Positions 37,513 to 46,071 of a stretch of 52,763 bases of DNA are shown in pieces. Where the stretch lies: the NCBI GenBank assembly GCA_039028635.1, contig JBCCHV010000044.1, positions 1-52,763 of the forward strand, written 5' to 3'. The position numbers were made by a program, and so were the translations under genes. The notes beneath the pieces are model-generated. The model was given only the letters and a program-made list of their open reading frames with translations. It was not told where the DNA came from and ran no database searches. Every line of letters starts with the position of its first letter. Within the stretch, counting starts at the first letter, position 1. This stretch comes from Acidobacteriota bacterium. GTDB taxonomy: Bacteria > Acidobacteriota > Thermoanaerobaculia > Multivoradales > JBCCEF01.

Positions 37513-39045
37513 GTGCTCGATCGTCCACTCCAGCTCTTCAACAGTCTCGGACGCGAGCTCCAGGAGTTCAATCCGGTGGTACCGGGGCGGGTGGGGCTGT
37601 ACACCTGCGGCCTGACGGTCTACAACTACGCCCACATCGGTAACCTGCGGGCCTATCTCTTCACCGATACGCTGCGCCGGGTGCTGCAGTGGAAGGGCTA
37701 CGACGTCAACCACGTGATGAACATCACCGACGTCGGCCACCTGACGTCCGACGCCGACGAGGGCGACGACAAGATGGAGCTGGCGGCGGAGCGCCGCGGC
37801 AAGACCGTCTGGGAGCTGGCGGAGTTCTACACCGGGGCGTTCGAGAAGGATCTCGTAGCCCTCAACATCCTCGCGCCCTCGGTGTGGTGCAAGGCGACGG
37901 ATCACATCCAGGAGATGATCGCCTTCGCCCGCCGCATCGAGGACAACGGCTTCGGTTACCAGCTCGAGGACGGTCTCTATCTCGACACCTCCCGGGTGAG
38001 CGACTACGGTGCTCTCGCCCAACTCGACCTCGAGGGGCAGCAGGAAGGGGCCCGGGTCGAGACCAAGGAAGGCAAACGCCAGGCCTCCGACTTCGTGGTG
38101 TGGCGACGGTCGCCGGAGGACTCGAAGCGGCTGATGGAGTGGCACAGCCCGTGGGGTGTCGGGGCGCCTGGCTGGCATCTCGAGTGCTCGGTGATGAGCA
38201 TCAAGTACCTCGGTCACCACTTCGACATCCACACCGGTGGCATCGATCACCGGCAAGTGCATCACTGCAATGAGATCGCCCAGAACGAGGCTTTCCTCGG
38301 TCGCGGTTGCTCGGCGGTCAACTACTGGATGCACAACGAGTTCCTCACCTTCGGTGAAGAGGCCGAAAAGATGTCGAAGTCGACCGGCCGCTTTCTGCGC
38401 CTGGCGACCCTGGTCGACTGGGGTATTCATCCCCTGGCCTACCGGCACTTCGTGTTGATGGCGACCTATCGCCGGCCGCTGGAGTTCTCCTTCGAGGCCC
38501 TGGTGGCGGCGAAGAACGGTCTCGCCCGCACTCTGCGGCGCGTCGCCGCCATCCGGGAGGAGGCCGGCGAAGTGGCCGGCCTCGAGCTCGCCGCCGAGGT
38601 GCGCTTCACCCAGGGCGGGCCGCTGAGCTACTTGCTCGAGCAGTGGATCGAGCCTCTGAGCGAAGCCGCTCGCGGCTACGTCGAGCGCCTCGACGAGTCG
38701 GTGTCGCGGGACCTCAACACGCCGCAGGCGCTGGCCCACCTCGGCGAGCTGCTGGCCGACGACGCCCTGGAGCCGGCCGATGTGCTGCGCCTGGTGGCGA
38801 TCTACGAGCAGGTGCTGGGCCTCGGCCTGCTGACCACCGCCGCCGCCGATCTCAATTTGCGACCGGCGGCCGCCAGCCTCGCATCGTCCGAGGTCGACGC
38901 TCTCTTGGTGGAGCGCCAGGAGGCGCGCGCCAGCCGTGACTTCGCGCGTGCCGACGAGGTGCGAGATCAGCTTCAGGCCGAGGGCGTGTTGATCCACGAT
39001 TCGCGCGACGGCACCACCTGGGAGTGGAGCCCGCGGTCGGATTAG
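37513..39045 (+). CDS. cysS: Cysteinyl-tRNA synthetase
   Basis: A 510-aa class I aminoacyl-tRNA synthetase. Its HIGH motif is HIGN in YNYAHIGNLRAYL, and KMSKS is present in EKMSKSTGRF. Zinc ligands are C in YTCGLTVYN, C in WHLECSVMS and the H-H-C of VHHCNE. The C-terminal domain (EVDALLVERQEARASRDFARADEVRDQL) binds the anticodon arm. GTG at 37513 with CGGAGA is preferred; the open frame back to 37384 lies inside gltA. The stop overlaps the convergent membrane-protein gene by 4 bases. Confidence 0.96.
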   Translation: MLDRPLQLFNSLGRELQEFNPVVPGRVGLYTCGLTVYNYAHIGNLRAYLFTDTLRRVLQWKGYDVNHVMNITDVGHLTSDADEGDDKMELAAERRGKTVWELAEFYTGAFEKDLVALNILAPSVWCKATDHIQEMIAFARRIEDNGFGYQLEDGLYLDTSRVSDYGALAQLDLEGQQEGARVETKEGKRQASDFVVWRRSPEDSKRLMEWHSPWGVGAPGWHLECSVMSIKYLGHHFDIHTGGIDHRQVHHCNEIAQNEAFLGRGCSAVNYWMHNEFLTFGEEAEKMSKSTGRFLRLATLVDWGIHPLAYRHFVLMATYRRPLEFSFEALVAAKNGLARTLRRVAAIREEAGEVAGLELAAEVRFTQGGPLSYLLEQWIEPLSEAARGYVERLDESVSRDLNTPQALAHLGELLADDALEPADVLRLVAIYEQVLGLGLLTTAAADLNLRPAAASLASSEVDALLVERQEARASRDFARADEVRDQLQAEGVLIHDSRDGTTWEWSPRSD

Positions 39046-39353
39046 TCCTTCCGCCGGAAGCGGCGGTACAGCTTGTGGCGCAGCCGTTCCATGCGCTCCT
39101 GCATCGCCGGCCAGCGCTGCAGTCCGCGGCGGATCCAGCGATGGATGGTGCGACTGACCACCGAGAGCAGGGCCAGCCCTGCGGCGATGGTGAGGACACC
39201 TTGAATCCCCGGTAGCACGAGGCCGGCGATGCCCACGATCACCAGGGCCCAGCCGGCGGTGAACAGGACGATCCTCATCCCGGGCGCGATCTCGCTGCCC
39301 AGCGGGCTTTCCGGTGGATTCGGCTCCGGCTCTGGGGGCGTGGTTTCGGCCAT
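39042..39353 (-). CDS. PGPGW-type small transmembrane protein
   Basis: A 103-aa protein. An N-terminal acidic/Pro-rich tail (ETTPPEPEPNPPESPLG) is followed by GWALVIVGIAGLVLPGIQGVLTIAAGLALLS, the hairpin typical of PGPGW putative membrane proteins, and by a strongly basic cytosolic tail (RRGLQRW...LYRRFRRKD). Function unknown. ATG at 39353; a GTG 15 bases upstream is possible. It is divergent from the Fur-family gene. Confidence 0.8.
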   Translation of the reverse strand: MAETTPPEPEPNPPESPLGSEIAPGMRIVLFTAGWALVIVGIAGLVLPGIQGVLTIAAGLALLSVVSRTIHRWIRRGLQRWPAMQERMERLRHKLYRRFRRKD

Positions 39354-39399
39354 GCTGTTCTCGTTCACGCCTCTTTTACGCAGCAACTCGCGGGGTCGG

Positions 39400-39429
39400 T
39401 TGACAAAAGGGACTAAATTGGTCCAGAAT
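39400..39429 (+). promoter_or_regulatory. Promoter of the Fur-family regulator
   Basis: A perfect TTGACA -35 and CAGAAT -10 with 18 bases between. The partly palindromic GGACTAAATTGGTCC sits between them and could be a second regulator's site. Confidence 0.65.
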
Positions 39430-39441
39430 CGCTTCACTCTT

Positions 39442-39458
39442 TTGAGATCGAATCTCAA
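39442..39458. promoter_or_regulatory. Fur/PerR-box-like palindrome
   Basis: TTGAGATCGAATCTCAA is a perfect 7-3-7 inverted repeat just past the transcription start and 22 bases before the regulator's ATG. It resembles the TGA-rich 7-1-7 Fur boxes, so autoregulation is likely. Confidence 0.6.
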
Positions 39459-39480
39459 GAAGGCAGGGGAGTCGAAAATC

Positions 39481-39996
39481 ATGGCCGACGAACGAGAAAG
39501 ACAGCGATTTCTGTCGGGCCTGCGCCAGCGCGGCATGCGGGTGACATCGGAGCGCTTGGCGCTGTTCGACGAAATCTTCACCCTCCATGGACACATCGAT
39601 GCCGAGCATCTGGTCAAGACTCTGAAGGCCCGCGGCGCCAAGATCTCGCGCGCCACGGTGTACCGCAATCTCGAATTGCTGGTGGATTTCGGCTTGGTGC
39701 ATCGTCATCGCCTCGGAAGAAATCGCTTTCTCTACGAGCACGTCCACGAGGGGTTGCGTCACGACCACCTGGTCTGCGCCGGCTGTGGTCGCGTCGTCGA
39801 GTTCGTCAGCCCGGGAATCTCAGCCCTCCAAGGCGAGATCTGCCGCGCCCACGGTTTCGCCGCTTCCCAACATAGCCTGCAGATTACGGGAATGTGCCTC
39901 GACTGCGCCGATTCCGGAGATCAACCCCCGAGCCCTCGGCCGGCCGAGGAAGCGCACCATCCTGCGCCGGCCGTCGCCGCCCTCGGGGGTGCCTGA
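39481..39996 (+). CDS. Fur-family metal-responsive repressor
   Basis: A 171-aa regulator. The winged helix (GMRVTSERLALFDEIFTLHGHIDAEHL...ISRATVYRNLELLVDFGLV) is typical of Fur. The dimer/metal domain has HEGLRHDHLVCAGCGRVVEF with the C-x2-C zinc pair and CLDCADS with the second pair, so both structural-zinc motifs are present. The C-terminal tail (about 35 residues, Pro/Ala/His-rich) is longer than usual. The neighbouring iron ABC operon favours Fur over PerR or Zur. ATG at 39481; GGGGAG upstream at long spacing. Confidence 0.92.
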   Translation: MADERERQRFLSGLRQRGMRVTSERLALFDEIFTLHGHIDAEHLVKTLKARGAKISRATVYRNLELLVDFGLVHRHRLGRNRFLYEHVHEGLRHDHLVCAGCGRVVEFVSPGISALQGEICRAHGFAASQHSLQITGMCLDCADSGDQPPSPRPAEEAHHPAPAVAALGGA

Positions 39997-40333
39997 GGAG
40001 CTCGATCTCCGCGAGTGACCCGCTGGTCCCGCCCGGGATCAATCTCCTCGCGGTCGGTTCGGCGTGAGATCACTGAAGTCCGCCACGATTTTCGAGTATA
40101 TACAGGTCGCTCCGCATGCATCGGTACTGCCGCTGGATCTTTGCGTCGCCTGGTCGAGCCGTCATCGCCGACCGTGGCTCGCGCCCGTTCGTTGAGTTGC
40201 TCCGAGGTCGCTGCCTGCGGCCGACGAAGGGCTTCTTTTCCGTCTTCCAGTCTCCGGCCTTTCGGCCCGCCACCCGCCGCGGGTGATCGGGCTGATCGCT
40301 GGGACTTCCGAGAACCGAGTTACGATGGGCCCG
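39997..40333. other. Gap between the Fur-family gene and the iron ABC operon
   Basis: No gene is evident. TATATA near 40097 may be a -10 box with a weak TGAAGT -35. I found no palindrome like the one before the Fur-family gene. Confidence 0.4.
40321..40326 (+). promoter_or_regulatory. -10 box of a probable leaderless mRNA (iron-binding lipoprotein)
   Basis: TACGAT followed by 7 bases and ATG at 40334; no Shine-Dalgarno. Confidence 0.45.
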
Positions 40334-41359
40334 ATGGCCCCTGGAGGACTCGCCTTGAGAGCTTTGAGTACCCTGATTGTTTTGATGCTTGCCCTGCTCG
40401 CCGGCTGTGCCGGCGAGGCTCCGCCGGAGCCTGTGGTCGAAGAACCGGTGACGGTCTACTCGGGACGCAATGAGAACCTCATCGGCCCGCTGCTCGACCG
40501 CTATCGCGAGAGCACCGGTCGCGAGGTCGAGGTGCGTTACGGCAAGACCGCCGAGCTGGCGGCGACCCTGCTCGAGGAGGGTGATGCCTCGCCCGCGGAT
40601 GTTTTCATCTCGCAGGACGCGGCGGCCCTCGGGGCGGTCGCCGATGCCGGCATGCTCCGGCCCTTGCCGGACACAATCACCGGCCGGATTCCCTCGCGCT
40701 TCCAGGCTCCGGACGGGACCTGGGTCGGTCTTTCCGGACGTGCCCGGGCCGTGGTCTACAACACCGACAGCATTCAGCCCGAAGACCTCCCTCAGAGCCT
40801 TTCGGAAGTCGCCGATGAGAAGTACCGGGGTAGTTTCGGGATCGCGCCCCTCAACGGTTCCTTCCAGGCCCACATGGCGGTGGTGCGCGCGGTTGAAGGG
40901 GAGCCGGTGCTGGCCGAGCTGCTCGCCGGCATCGCCGCCAACGAGCCGCGGCGTTATCCCAAGAACAGCGCCATCGTCGAAGCGGTGATCAACGGCGAGG
41001 TGGCCTGGGGGCTGACCAACCACTACTACCTCTGGCGCGCCCTGGCGGAGAATCCCGAGGCGCCGGCGAGGAACTTCTTCATGCCCGACGGCGAGACGTC
41101 GTCCTTCGTCAATGTCGCCGGTGTCGGCGTCCTGACGGACAAGTCGGAAGCCGTCGATCTGGTGAACTTCCTGGTTTCGGACGATGCTCAGCGCTACTTC
41201 GCCGAGGAGACCTTCGAGTATCCGTTGGTGGCGTCGGTCGATCCGGCGACGGATCTGCCACCGTTGGCCGAGGTGAGCTCGCCGCGGGCCGACTTCGCGG
41301 CCGTCGCCGAGGTCTTGCCGGCCACCCTGACGGAAATCCGCGACAGCGGTCTCGAATAG
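40334..41359 (+). CDS. Iron(III) ABC transporter substrate-binding lipoprotein
   Basis: A 341-aa FbpA/FutA-type protein. The signal ends at a lipobox (LLAGC), so the mature protein is membrane-tethered. VTVYSGRNENLIGPLLDRYRESTGREVEV and DVFISQDAAALGAVADAGML match ferric-iron binding proteins. The paired Tyr ligands near the hinge probably lie in WGLTNHYYLWRAL. ATG at 40334 is chosen from the leaderless -10 box; frames further upstream add 17 residues with no signal character. The permease starts 6 bases after the stop. Confidence 0.93.
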   Translation: MAPGGLALRALSTLIVLMLALLAGCAGEAPPEPVVEEPVTVYSGRNENLIGPLLDRYRESTGREVEVRYGKTAELAATLLEEGDASPADVFISQDAAALGAVADAGMLRPLPDTITGRIPSRFQAPDGTWVGLSGRARAVVYNTDSIQPEDLPQSLSEVADEKYRGSFGIAPLNGSFQAHMAVVRAVEGEPVLAELLAGIAANEPRRYPKNSAIVEAVINGEVAWGLTNHYYLWRALAENPEAPARNFFMPDGETSSFVNVAGVGVLTDKSEAVDLVNFLVSDDAQRYFAEETFEYPLVASVDPATDLPPLAEVSSPRADFAAVAEVLPATLTEIRDSGLE

Positions 41360-41365
41360 GGGGCG

Positions 41366-42985
41366 ATGACGGTCGAGGCGGTAGAGCCGACGGCGCCGGC
41401 GGCCGGGGACATTCCCCGGCGACGGGCACCCCTTTGGCTCGCCGCTCCGGCCGTGCTGACCGCTCTGGCGGTCTCCCTGCCGCTGGTCTATCTCTTCGTG
41501 CGCTCGGCCCAGGGCGGGCTCGGGCCGTATCTCGAAACCGTCCTTTCCGAGCGCACCGGCGAGCTGCTGGTGGCGACCTTGGGCCTGGTCGTGGGCACCG
41601 TGGCTTTGGCCCTGCTGGTGGCCGTGCCACTGGCCTGGCTGGTGGCGCGCACCGATCTGCCCGGCCGTCGCCTGTGGGCGGTGGCCGGAGCCCTGCCGTT
41701 GGTCTTCCCGTCCTACGTTTCGGCATTCGCCCTGGTGGCGGCGCTGGGTCCCCGGGGGTACTTGCAGTCGTTCCTCGGGGTCGAGCGTCTGCCAGAGTTC
41801 ATCTATGGCTATGGCGGCGCCCTCGTCGCCCTCGGCCTGTTCACCTACCCTTACGTCTACCTGCTGCTGGTGGCTGGATTCCGCCAGCTCGACCCTGCCC
41901 TCGAGGAGTCCTCGCGCACCCTCGGCGCCGGTCGTTGGAAGACCTTTTTCCGGGTCATCCTGCCGCAGCTCCAGCCCGCCCTTTTCGGCGGCTCGCTGCT
42001 GGTGGTGCTCTACACCCTGTCCGACTTCGGCGCCGTTTCGATCGTGCGCTACGATACCTTCACGCTGTCCATTTACAGTGCCTATCAAGGCCTCTTCGAT
42101 CGCACCGTCGCCGCTTCGCTGGCGACCGTCCTGGTGACCTTGACGGTTGGATTCATCCTCCTCGAAGCCCTTTTGTTGCGCCGCTTGCGACCTCGTCCGG
42201 CCCGCGTTGGTCGGCTTCCGGAGGTGGTTCCACTGGGCCGCTGGCGGCTGCCGGCCCTCGCTTTTGTTGTGCTTTTGAAGGCCGTGACCCTGGGGGTTCC
42301 TGGAGTCGTGATCACCCACTGGGCGCTGCGCGCTTTCGACGCCGCGGCCTTCCTCGCGGGCATCGGGCCGGCCGCCCTGGGCTCCCTGTCGGCCTCTCTG
42401 ACGGCCGCCCTGCTGGCGATGGTTCTGTCGCTACCGCTGGCTTCCTGGGCCTTGCGCTATCCCGGCCTGTGGAGCCGTTTCGCGGAGCGCGCCAGCCATT
42501 CCGGCTACGCTCTCCCGGGGATCGTGATCGCCCTCTCCTTGGTGTTCTTCGTCGCTCGCTACCTGCGCCCCGCCTATCAGACTCTGGGGCTGTTGGTGGC
42601 GGCCTACGTGATTCGCTTCCTCCCGGAGGCGCTGGTCGCCAGTCGAGCCGCCCTGCAGGCCGTCGGACAGCGTTTCGAAGAAGCTTCCCGCAGCCTCGGA
42701 CGAGGCCCCTGGCGCACCCTCACCGGTCTCACCGTGCCGCTGGCCCGCAAGGGCGTGCTGGCCGGCGGTGGGTTGGTGTTTCTGACCGCCATGAAAGAGC
42801 TTCCGGCGACCCTCATCCTGCGGCCGATCGGCTTTGAAACGCTCGCCACTCGGGTGTGGAGCGCGGCGTCCGAAGGCATCTACTCGCAGGCGGCGGCACC
42901 GGCCTTCGCCCTGGTGGCGCTGTCGGCCGTGCCGGTCTATGGCTTGATCATTCGGCCGGCTTTGCAGGGCCGGGAGGTGGCATGA
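41366..42985 (+). CDS. Iron(III) ABC transporter permease
   Basis: A 539-aa double-length FbpB-type permease with about twelve helices in two tandem halves. Each half has an EAA-type loop: EESSRTLGAGRWKTFFRVILPQLQPAL and EEASRSLGRGPWRTLTGLTVPLARKG. These contact the ATPase. GGGGG lies before the ATG. It overlaps the ATPase ATG by ATGA. Confidence 0.94.
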   Translation: MTVEAVEPTAPAAGDIPRRRAPLWLAAPAVLTALAVSLPLVYLFVRSAQGGLGPYLETVLSERTGELLVATLGLVVGTVALALLVAVPLAWLVARTDLPGRRLWAVAGALPLVFPSYVSAFALVAALGPRGYLQSFLGVERLPEFIYGYGGALVALGLFTYPYVYLLLVAGFRQLDPALEESSRTLGAGRWKTFFRVILPQLQPALFGGSLLVVLYTLSDFGAVSIVRYDTFTLSIYSAYQGLFDRTVAASLATVLVTLTVGFILLEALLLRRLRPRPARVGRLPEVVPLGRWRLPALAFVVLLKAVTLGVPGVVITHWALRAFDAAAFLAGIGPAALGSLSASLTAALLAMVLSLPLASWALRYPGLWSRFAERASHSGYALPGIVIALSLVFFVARYLRPAYQTLGLLVAAYVIRFLPEALVASRAALQAVGQRFEEASRSLGRGPWRTLTGLTVPLARKGVLAGGGLVFLTAMKELPATLILRPIGFETLATRVWSAASEGIYSQAAAPAFALVALSAVPVYGLIIRPALQGREVA

Positions 42986-44025
42986 CCCCCTGGGTCGAAG
43001 TACGTCGTCTGGAGGTGGCCTACGACGGCCAGGTGGCGGTCCGCGGCGTCGATCTCGACATCCCGCGCGATGGCGTGACCGCCCTGCTCGGCCCCTCCGG
43101 CTGTGGCAAGACCAGCCTGCTGCGCGCCATCGCCGGATTCGAGCGGCCGGTCGCCGGTTCGGTTCACCTCGGCGGCGAGCCGGTGGTCGCCGCCGGCTGT
43201 TGGGTGCCGCCGGAGAAGCGCCGGGTCGCGATGATGTTCCAGGAGGGTGCGCTGTTTCCCCATCTCACGGTGGAGGGCAATGTGCGCTACGGCCTCGAGC
43301 GCGGTCCGGCGGCGGCGGAGCGGGCGCGGGAAGTTCTCGAGCTGGTCGGCATGGCGGATCTTCGCGAGCGCTTTCCGGACGAGCTCTCGAGCGGTCAGCA
43401 GCAGCGCGTCGCCCTCGCCCGGGCCCTCGCCCCGGGGCCGCGGCTGGTGCTCCTCGACGAGCCCTTTGCCAACCTCGATGCCGCCTTGCGGGCGCAAGTG
43501 CGGGAAGAGGTGCGATCGATTTTGCAGGCCGCCGGCGCCACCGCCGTGCTGGTGACCCACGACCAGGAGGAAGCCCTCAGCATGGCGGACCTGGTGGTGG
43601 TGATGGAAGGCGGGCGGATCTTGCAGACCGGAGCCCCGCAGGCGGTCTACGATCACCCCGCCTCGCCGGTGGTGGCTCGTTTCCTCGGGGACGGTCAGCT
43701 CCTGCCCTGCGAAGTGCGCGCCGGCAGGGCCCGTTCCCTCTTCGGCGAGGTCGGCACCGATGCGCCGGACGGTCCCGGGCTGTTGTTGGTTCGTCCCGAA
43801 GACCTTGCGGCGCGGGCCGGGCCGGTGGAGGCGGGCGCCGCCGGGACCGTCGAGCGGCGGCGCTTCTTCGGTCACGATCTAATCGACGAGATTCGCCTCG
43901 CCGATAGCGGCGAGCTGGTGCGGGTTCGCTGCCTGACGGTGCCGGGTTACGGTCCCGGATCGCGGGTGGCGCTGACCCTGCGGGATCGCACCTTCCGGGT
44001 ATTTCCCCCGGCGGCGGACGAGTGA
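42982..44025 (+). CDS. Iron(III) ABC transporter ATPase
   Basis: A 347-aa FbpC-like ATPase: Walker A GPSGCGKTS, Q-loop MMFQEGALFPHL, signature LSSGQQQRVALARAL, Walker B VLLDEPFANLD and H-loop LVTHDQEEAL. Residues beyond 240 form a TOBE-type regulatory domain (LLLVRPEDLAARAG). The ATGA overlap sets the start. It overlaps the next lipoprotein gene by GTGA, so the latter is part of the same operon. Confidence 0.95.
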   Translation: MTPWVEVRRLEVAYDGQVAVRGVDLDIPRDGVTALLGPSGCGKTSLLRAIAGFERPVAGSVHLGGEPVVAAGCWVPPEKRRVAMMFQEGALFPHLTVEGNVRYGLERGPAAAERAREVLELVGMADLRERFPDELSSGQQQRVALARALAPGPRLVLLDEPFANLDAALRAQVREEVRSILQAAGATAVLVTHDQEEALSMADLVVVMEGGRILQTGAPQAVYDHPASPVVARFLGDGQLLPCEVRAGRARSLFGEVGTDAPDGPGLLLVRPEDLAARAGPVEAGAAGTVERRRFFGHDLIDEIRLADSGELVRVRCLTVPGYGPGSRVALTLRDRTFRVFPPAADE

Positions 44026-45578
44026 GAACCGGCGCAGTTCTGTCGCTGCTGGCGGCACTGCCGCTTCTCCTGGGTTGTGCCCGCGAGGCACCGCCGGCGC
44101 CGCCGATGTTGGTCGTCGGTATCGATGGTGGCGAGTGGAAGGTGATCGAGGAGCTGTGGCGCCAAGGGCGCTTGCCGGTGCTTCGGGACCTCGCCGAGCG
44201 CGGGGTCCACGGTCCCCTCGACACCGACTACGCCGCCTCGCCGGTGATCTGGACCACCATCGCCACCGGCCGGCGGCCGCGCGACCACGGCATCACCGAC
44301 TTCGTCGTGCCCACGCCGCGGGGCGACGTGCCGATCTCCTCGGATCTGCGGCGAGTGCCGGCCCTCTGGAACATGCTGTCGACCACCGGCCGTCGAGTGG
44401 CGGTTCTCGGCTGGTGGGTGACCTGGCCGGTGGAGGAAGTCGCCGGCGTCATGCTCAGCGACCGCTCCTTGCTCGGCCTCGACCGCGCCGAGTTTCCCCC
44501 CGGCCTCGAGGGGCGCCTGGATCCGGCCCTGGCGGTCCTCGATGGCTCGCCCGGTGGCTTCGACCTCGGGGATCCGGTGCAGCGCCGGGACCGCCTGGTG
44601 GCGGAGCTCGCCAAGGATCTGGTGACTCAGCCCTTCGATCTCTGGATGGTCTATTTCCGCAGTGCCGACGTGGTCTCCCACCGCGACTGGAAGTACTTCG
44701 AGCCGGAAGCCTTCGAGTCCGTCGACCCGGCCGCCTTGGCGGCCGGCGCCGAGCGCGTGCCGCGGGCCTACGAGGCCATCGACCGCGCCCTCGGCGAATT
44801 GCTGGCGGCGGCGCCGCCGGCGACCAATGTCCTGGTGGTCTCGGACCACGGCTTCGTGGCCTCGCCCAAGGAGAAGGCTCAGGTGCTGTTCGACCTCGAC
44901 GCTGTGCTCGAACGGCTCGGCTACCTGGAGCGCGGCGCCGCCGGGGTCGACTTCGCCCACACCAAGGTCTACTCCTTCAACTCTCCGAAGCACCGCAAGG
45001 GCAAGACCGTGCGCTTTTCCCTCGCCGGTCGCGAGGCCGGCGGCGCGGTGCTGCCGCGGCAAAGGGCCGAGGTGCGGGCGGCGCTCGATCGCGACCTGCA
45101 GCGGGTCACCTATGACGACGGTGTGCCGGTTTTCTGGATTCGCGATGCGCGGCCAGCGGAACGGCGAGACGGTGCCGACTTCGTGATCGGGGTGTCGAAC
45201 GACGCCCCCAGCCGCACCCTCTGGCTCGACGGCGAGCCCTTCGAGGGACCGGTCGAGGGCATCACCCGGATCACCGGCACCCACGATCGCCACACCCGCG
45301 GCATTTTCCTCGCCGCCGGTCCGGACATCGCTCCCGGTGCCGCGCCGGCGGGGATCGATATTCACGATCTCGCCGGCACCATCCTCTATGGCCTCGGCTT
45401 GCCCGCCGGCGAGGACTTCGCCGGCAGCGTTCGCCAGGAGCTCTTCTCGTCGGCTTTCCGGCGCCGCTTTCCGGCGCGTACCGTGACCTCCTGGGGACGA
45501 CGAACGGCCGGTGAGGTCTCGACCTCCGAGGCAGACGATCGCCTGATCGACGAGCTCGGGGCTCTCGGCTACCTGTGA
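44022..45578 (+). CDS. Lipoprotein alkaline-phosphatase-superfamily phosphodiesterase
   Basis: A 518-aa type I phosphodiesterase/nucleotide pyrophosphatase-like protein. A lipobox (LLLGC) follows a short signal. Metal-binding motifs are VVGIDGGEW (first Asp), ASPVIWTTIATGRRPRDHGI with the Thr nucleophile, VVSDHGF and the C-terminal TGTHDRHTRGIFLAAG. The C-terminal ELGALGYL is common in bacterial sulfatase/phosphodiesterase lipoproteins. GTG overlaps the iron ATPase stop by GTGA. The link to iron uptake is unexplained; a role in surface or phosphoester turnover is a guess. Confidence 0.87.
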   Translation: MRTGAVLSLLAALPLLLGCAREAPPAPPMLVVGIDGGEWKVIEELWRQGRLPVLRDLAERGVHGPLDTDYAASPVIWTTIATGRRPRDHGITDFVVPTPRGDVPISSDLRRVPALWNMLSTTGRRVAVLGWWVTWPVEEVAGVMLSDRSLLGLDRAEFPPGLEGRLDPALAVLDGSPGGFDLGDPVQRRDRLVAELAKDLVTQPFDLWMVYFRSADVVSHRDWKYFEPEAFESVDPAALAAGAERVPRAYEAIDRALGELLAAAPPATNVLVVSDHGFVASPKEKAQVLFDLDAVLERLGYLERGAAGVDFAHTKVYSFNSPKHRKGKTVRFSLAGREAGGAVLPRQRAEVRAALDRDLQRVTYDDGVPVFWIRDARPAERRDGADFVIGVSNDAPSRTLWLDGEPFEGPVEGITRITGTHDRHTRGIFLAAGPDIAPGAAPAGIDIHDLAGTILYGLGLPAGEDFAGSVRQELFSSAFRRRFPARTVTSWGRRTAGEVSTSEADDRLIDELGALGYL

Positions 45579-45587
45579 GCCCGGTTC

Positions 45588-45785
45588 TCAGGGAACCTGC
45601 CCTTTGCCGTCGCAGTTCGGGCAGACCCCCTGGGCGTTGCAGTGATCGCAGTTGACCCAGCCTTCGCCGCGACAGACGAGGCAGCCCTCGCCCTTGCAGT
45701 TGTCGCAGTTGGGAGTGCCCTGTCCGTTGCAGGCTGGGCAATCGCCGGTGCCGTCGCAGTCGCCGCAGTGAACGGGCTCGCTCAT
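45588..45785 (-). CDS. Mini-protein of six DnaJ-type zinc knuckles
   Basis: A 65-aa protein consisting almost wholly of six C-x2-C-x-G-x-G-like units (CGDCDGTG, CPACNGQG, CDNCKGEG, CLVCRGEG, CDHCNAQG, CPNCDGKG). This is the zinc-binding module of DnaJ/Hsp40, which normally has four and is embedded in a larger chaperone. Twelve cysteines could bind three zinc ions. GAGGAGGAG lies before the ATG. No J domain is attached; the gene to the right, on the other strand, encodes a J-like domain. Function unknown; redox, chaperone or nucleic-acid roles are all open. Confidence 0.88.
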   Translation of the reverse strand: MSEPVHCGDCDGTGDCPACNGQGTPNCDNCKGEGCLVCRGEGWVNCDHCNAQGVCPNCDGKGQVP

Positions 45786-46058
45786 GATTTCTCCTCCTCT
45801 CGGGTTCTCGGCTTCGGACTTCGAAGAGGAGTGGCTCAGTCTTTGAGACTATTTCGCGCAATCTAAATTACGTCCACCGAGCGGGCGTGCGAACGGACCG
45901 CCTCCGGCGAGGAGCCGGGCTCGCCAGAACGGTGGAGCCCGGACCGAGAGCAGGGCTCGGCTGTGACTTTGCTCCCGTCCAGCGGTCTAGAGAGGCATAG
46001 CTCGCCGAAATGGCTCGGCGGAACACCCGGTCGAGGTGGATGCATGTTTCGAATCGAT
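45786..46058. other. Divergent control region with hairpins
   Basis: Lies between the mini-zinc protein and the DUF4388 gene. CCGGGCTC (45915-45922) pairs with GAGCCCGG (45935-45942), followed by CCGAG/CTCGG at 45944-45960. Both could be part of a small RNA or a leader, but no promoter-terminator pair is clear. Confidence 0.4.
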
Positions 46059-46064
46059 TAAAAT
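46059..46064 (+). promoter_or_regulatory. -10 box of a probable leaderless mRNA (DUF4388 gene)
   Basis: TAAAAT followed by 7 bases and ATG at 46072; no Shine-Dalgarno. Confidence 0.5.
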
Positions 46065-46071
46065 GCTGGTC

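Noticed and set aside
40070-42319. A 749-codon minus-strand frame over the iron-transport genes
   Set aside because: Low-complexity Q/R/G-rich product opposite well-supported transporter genes.
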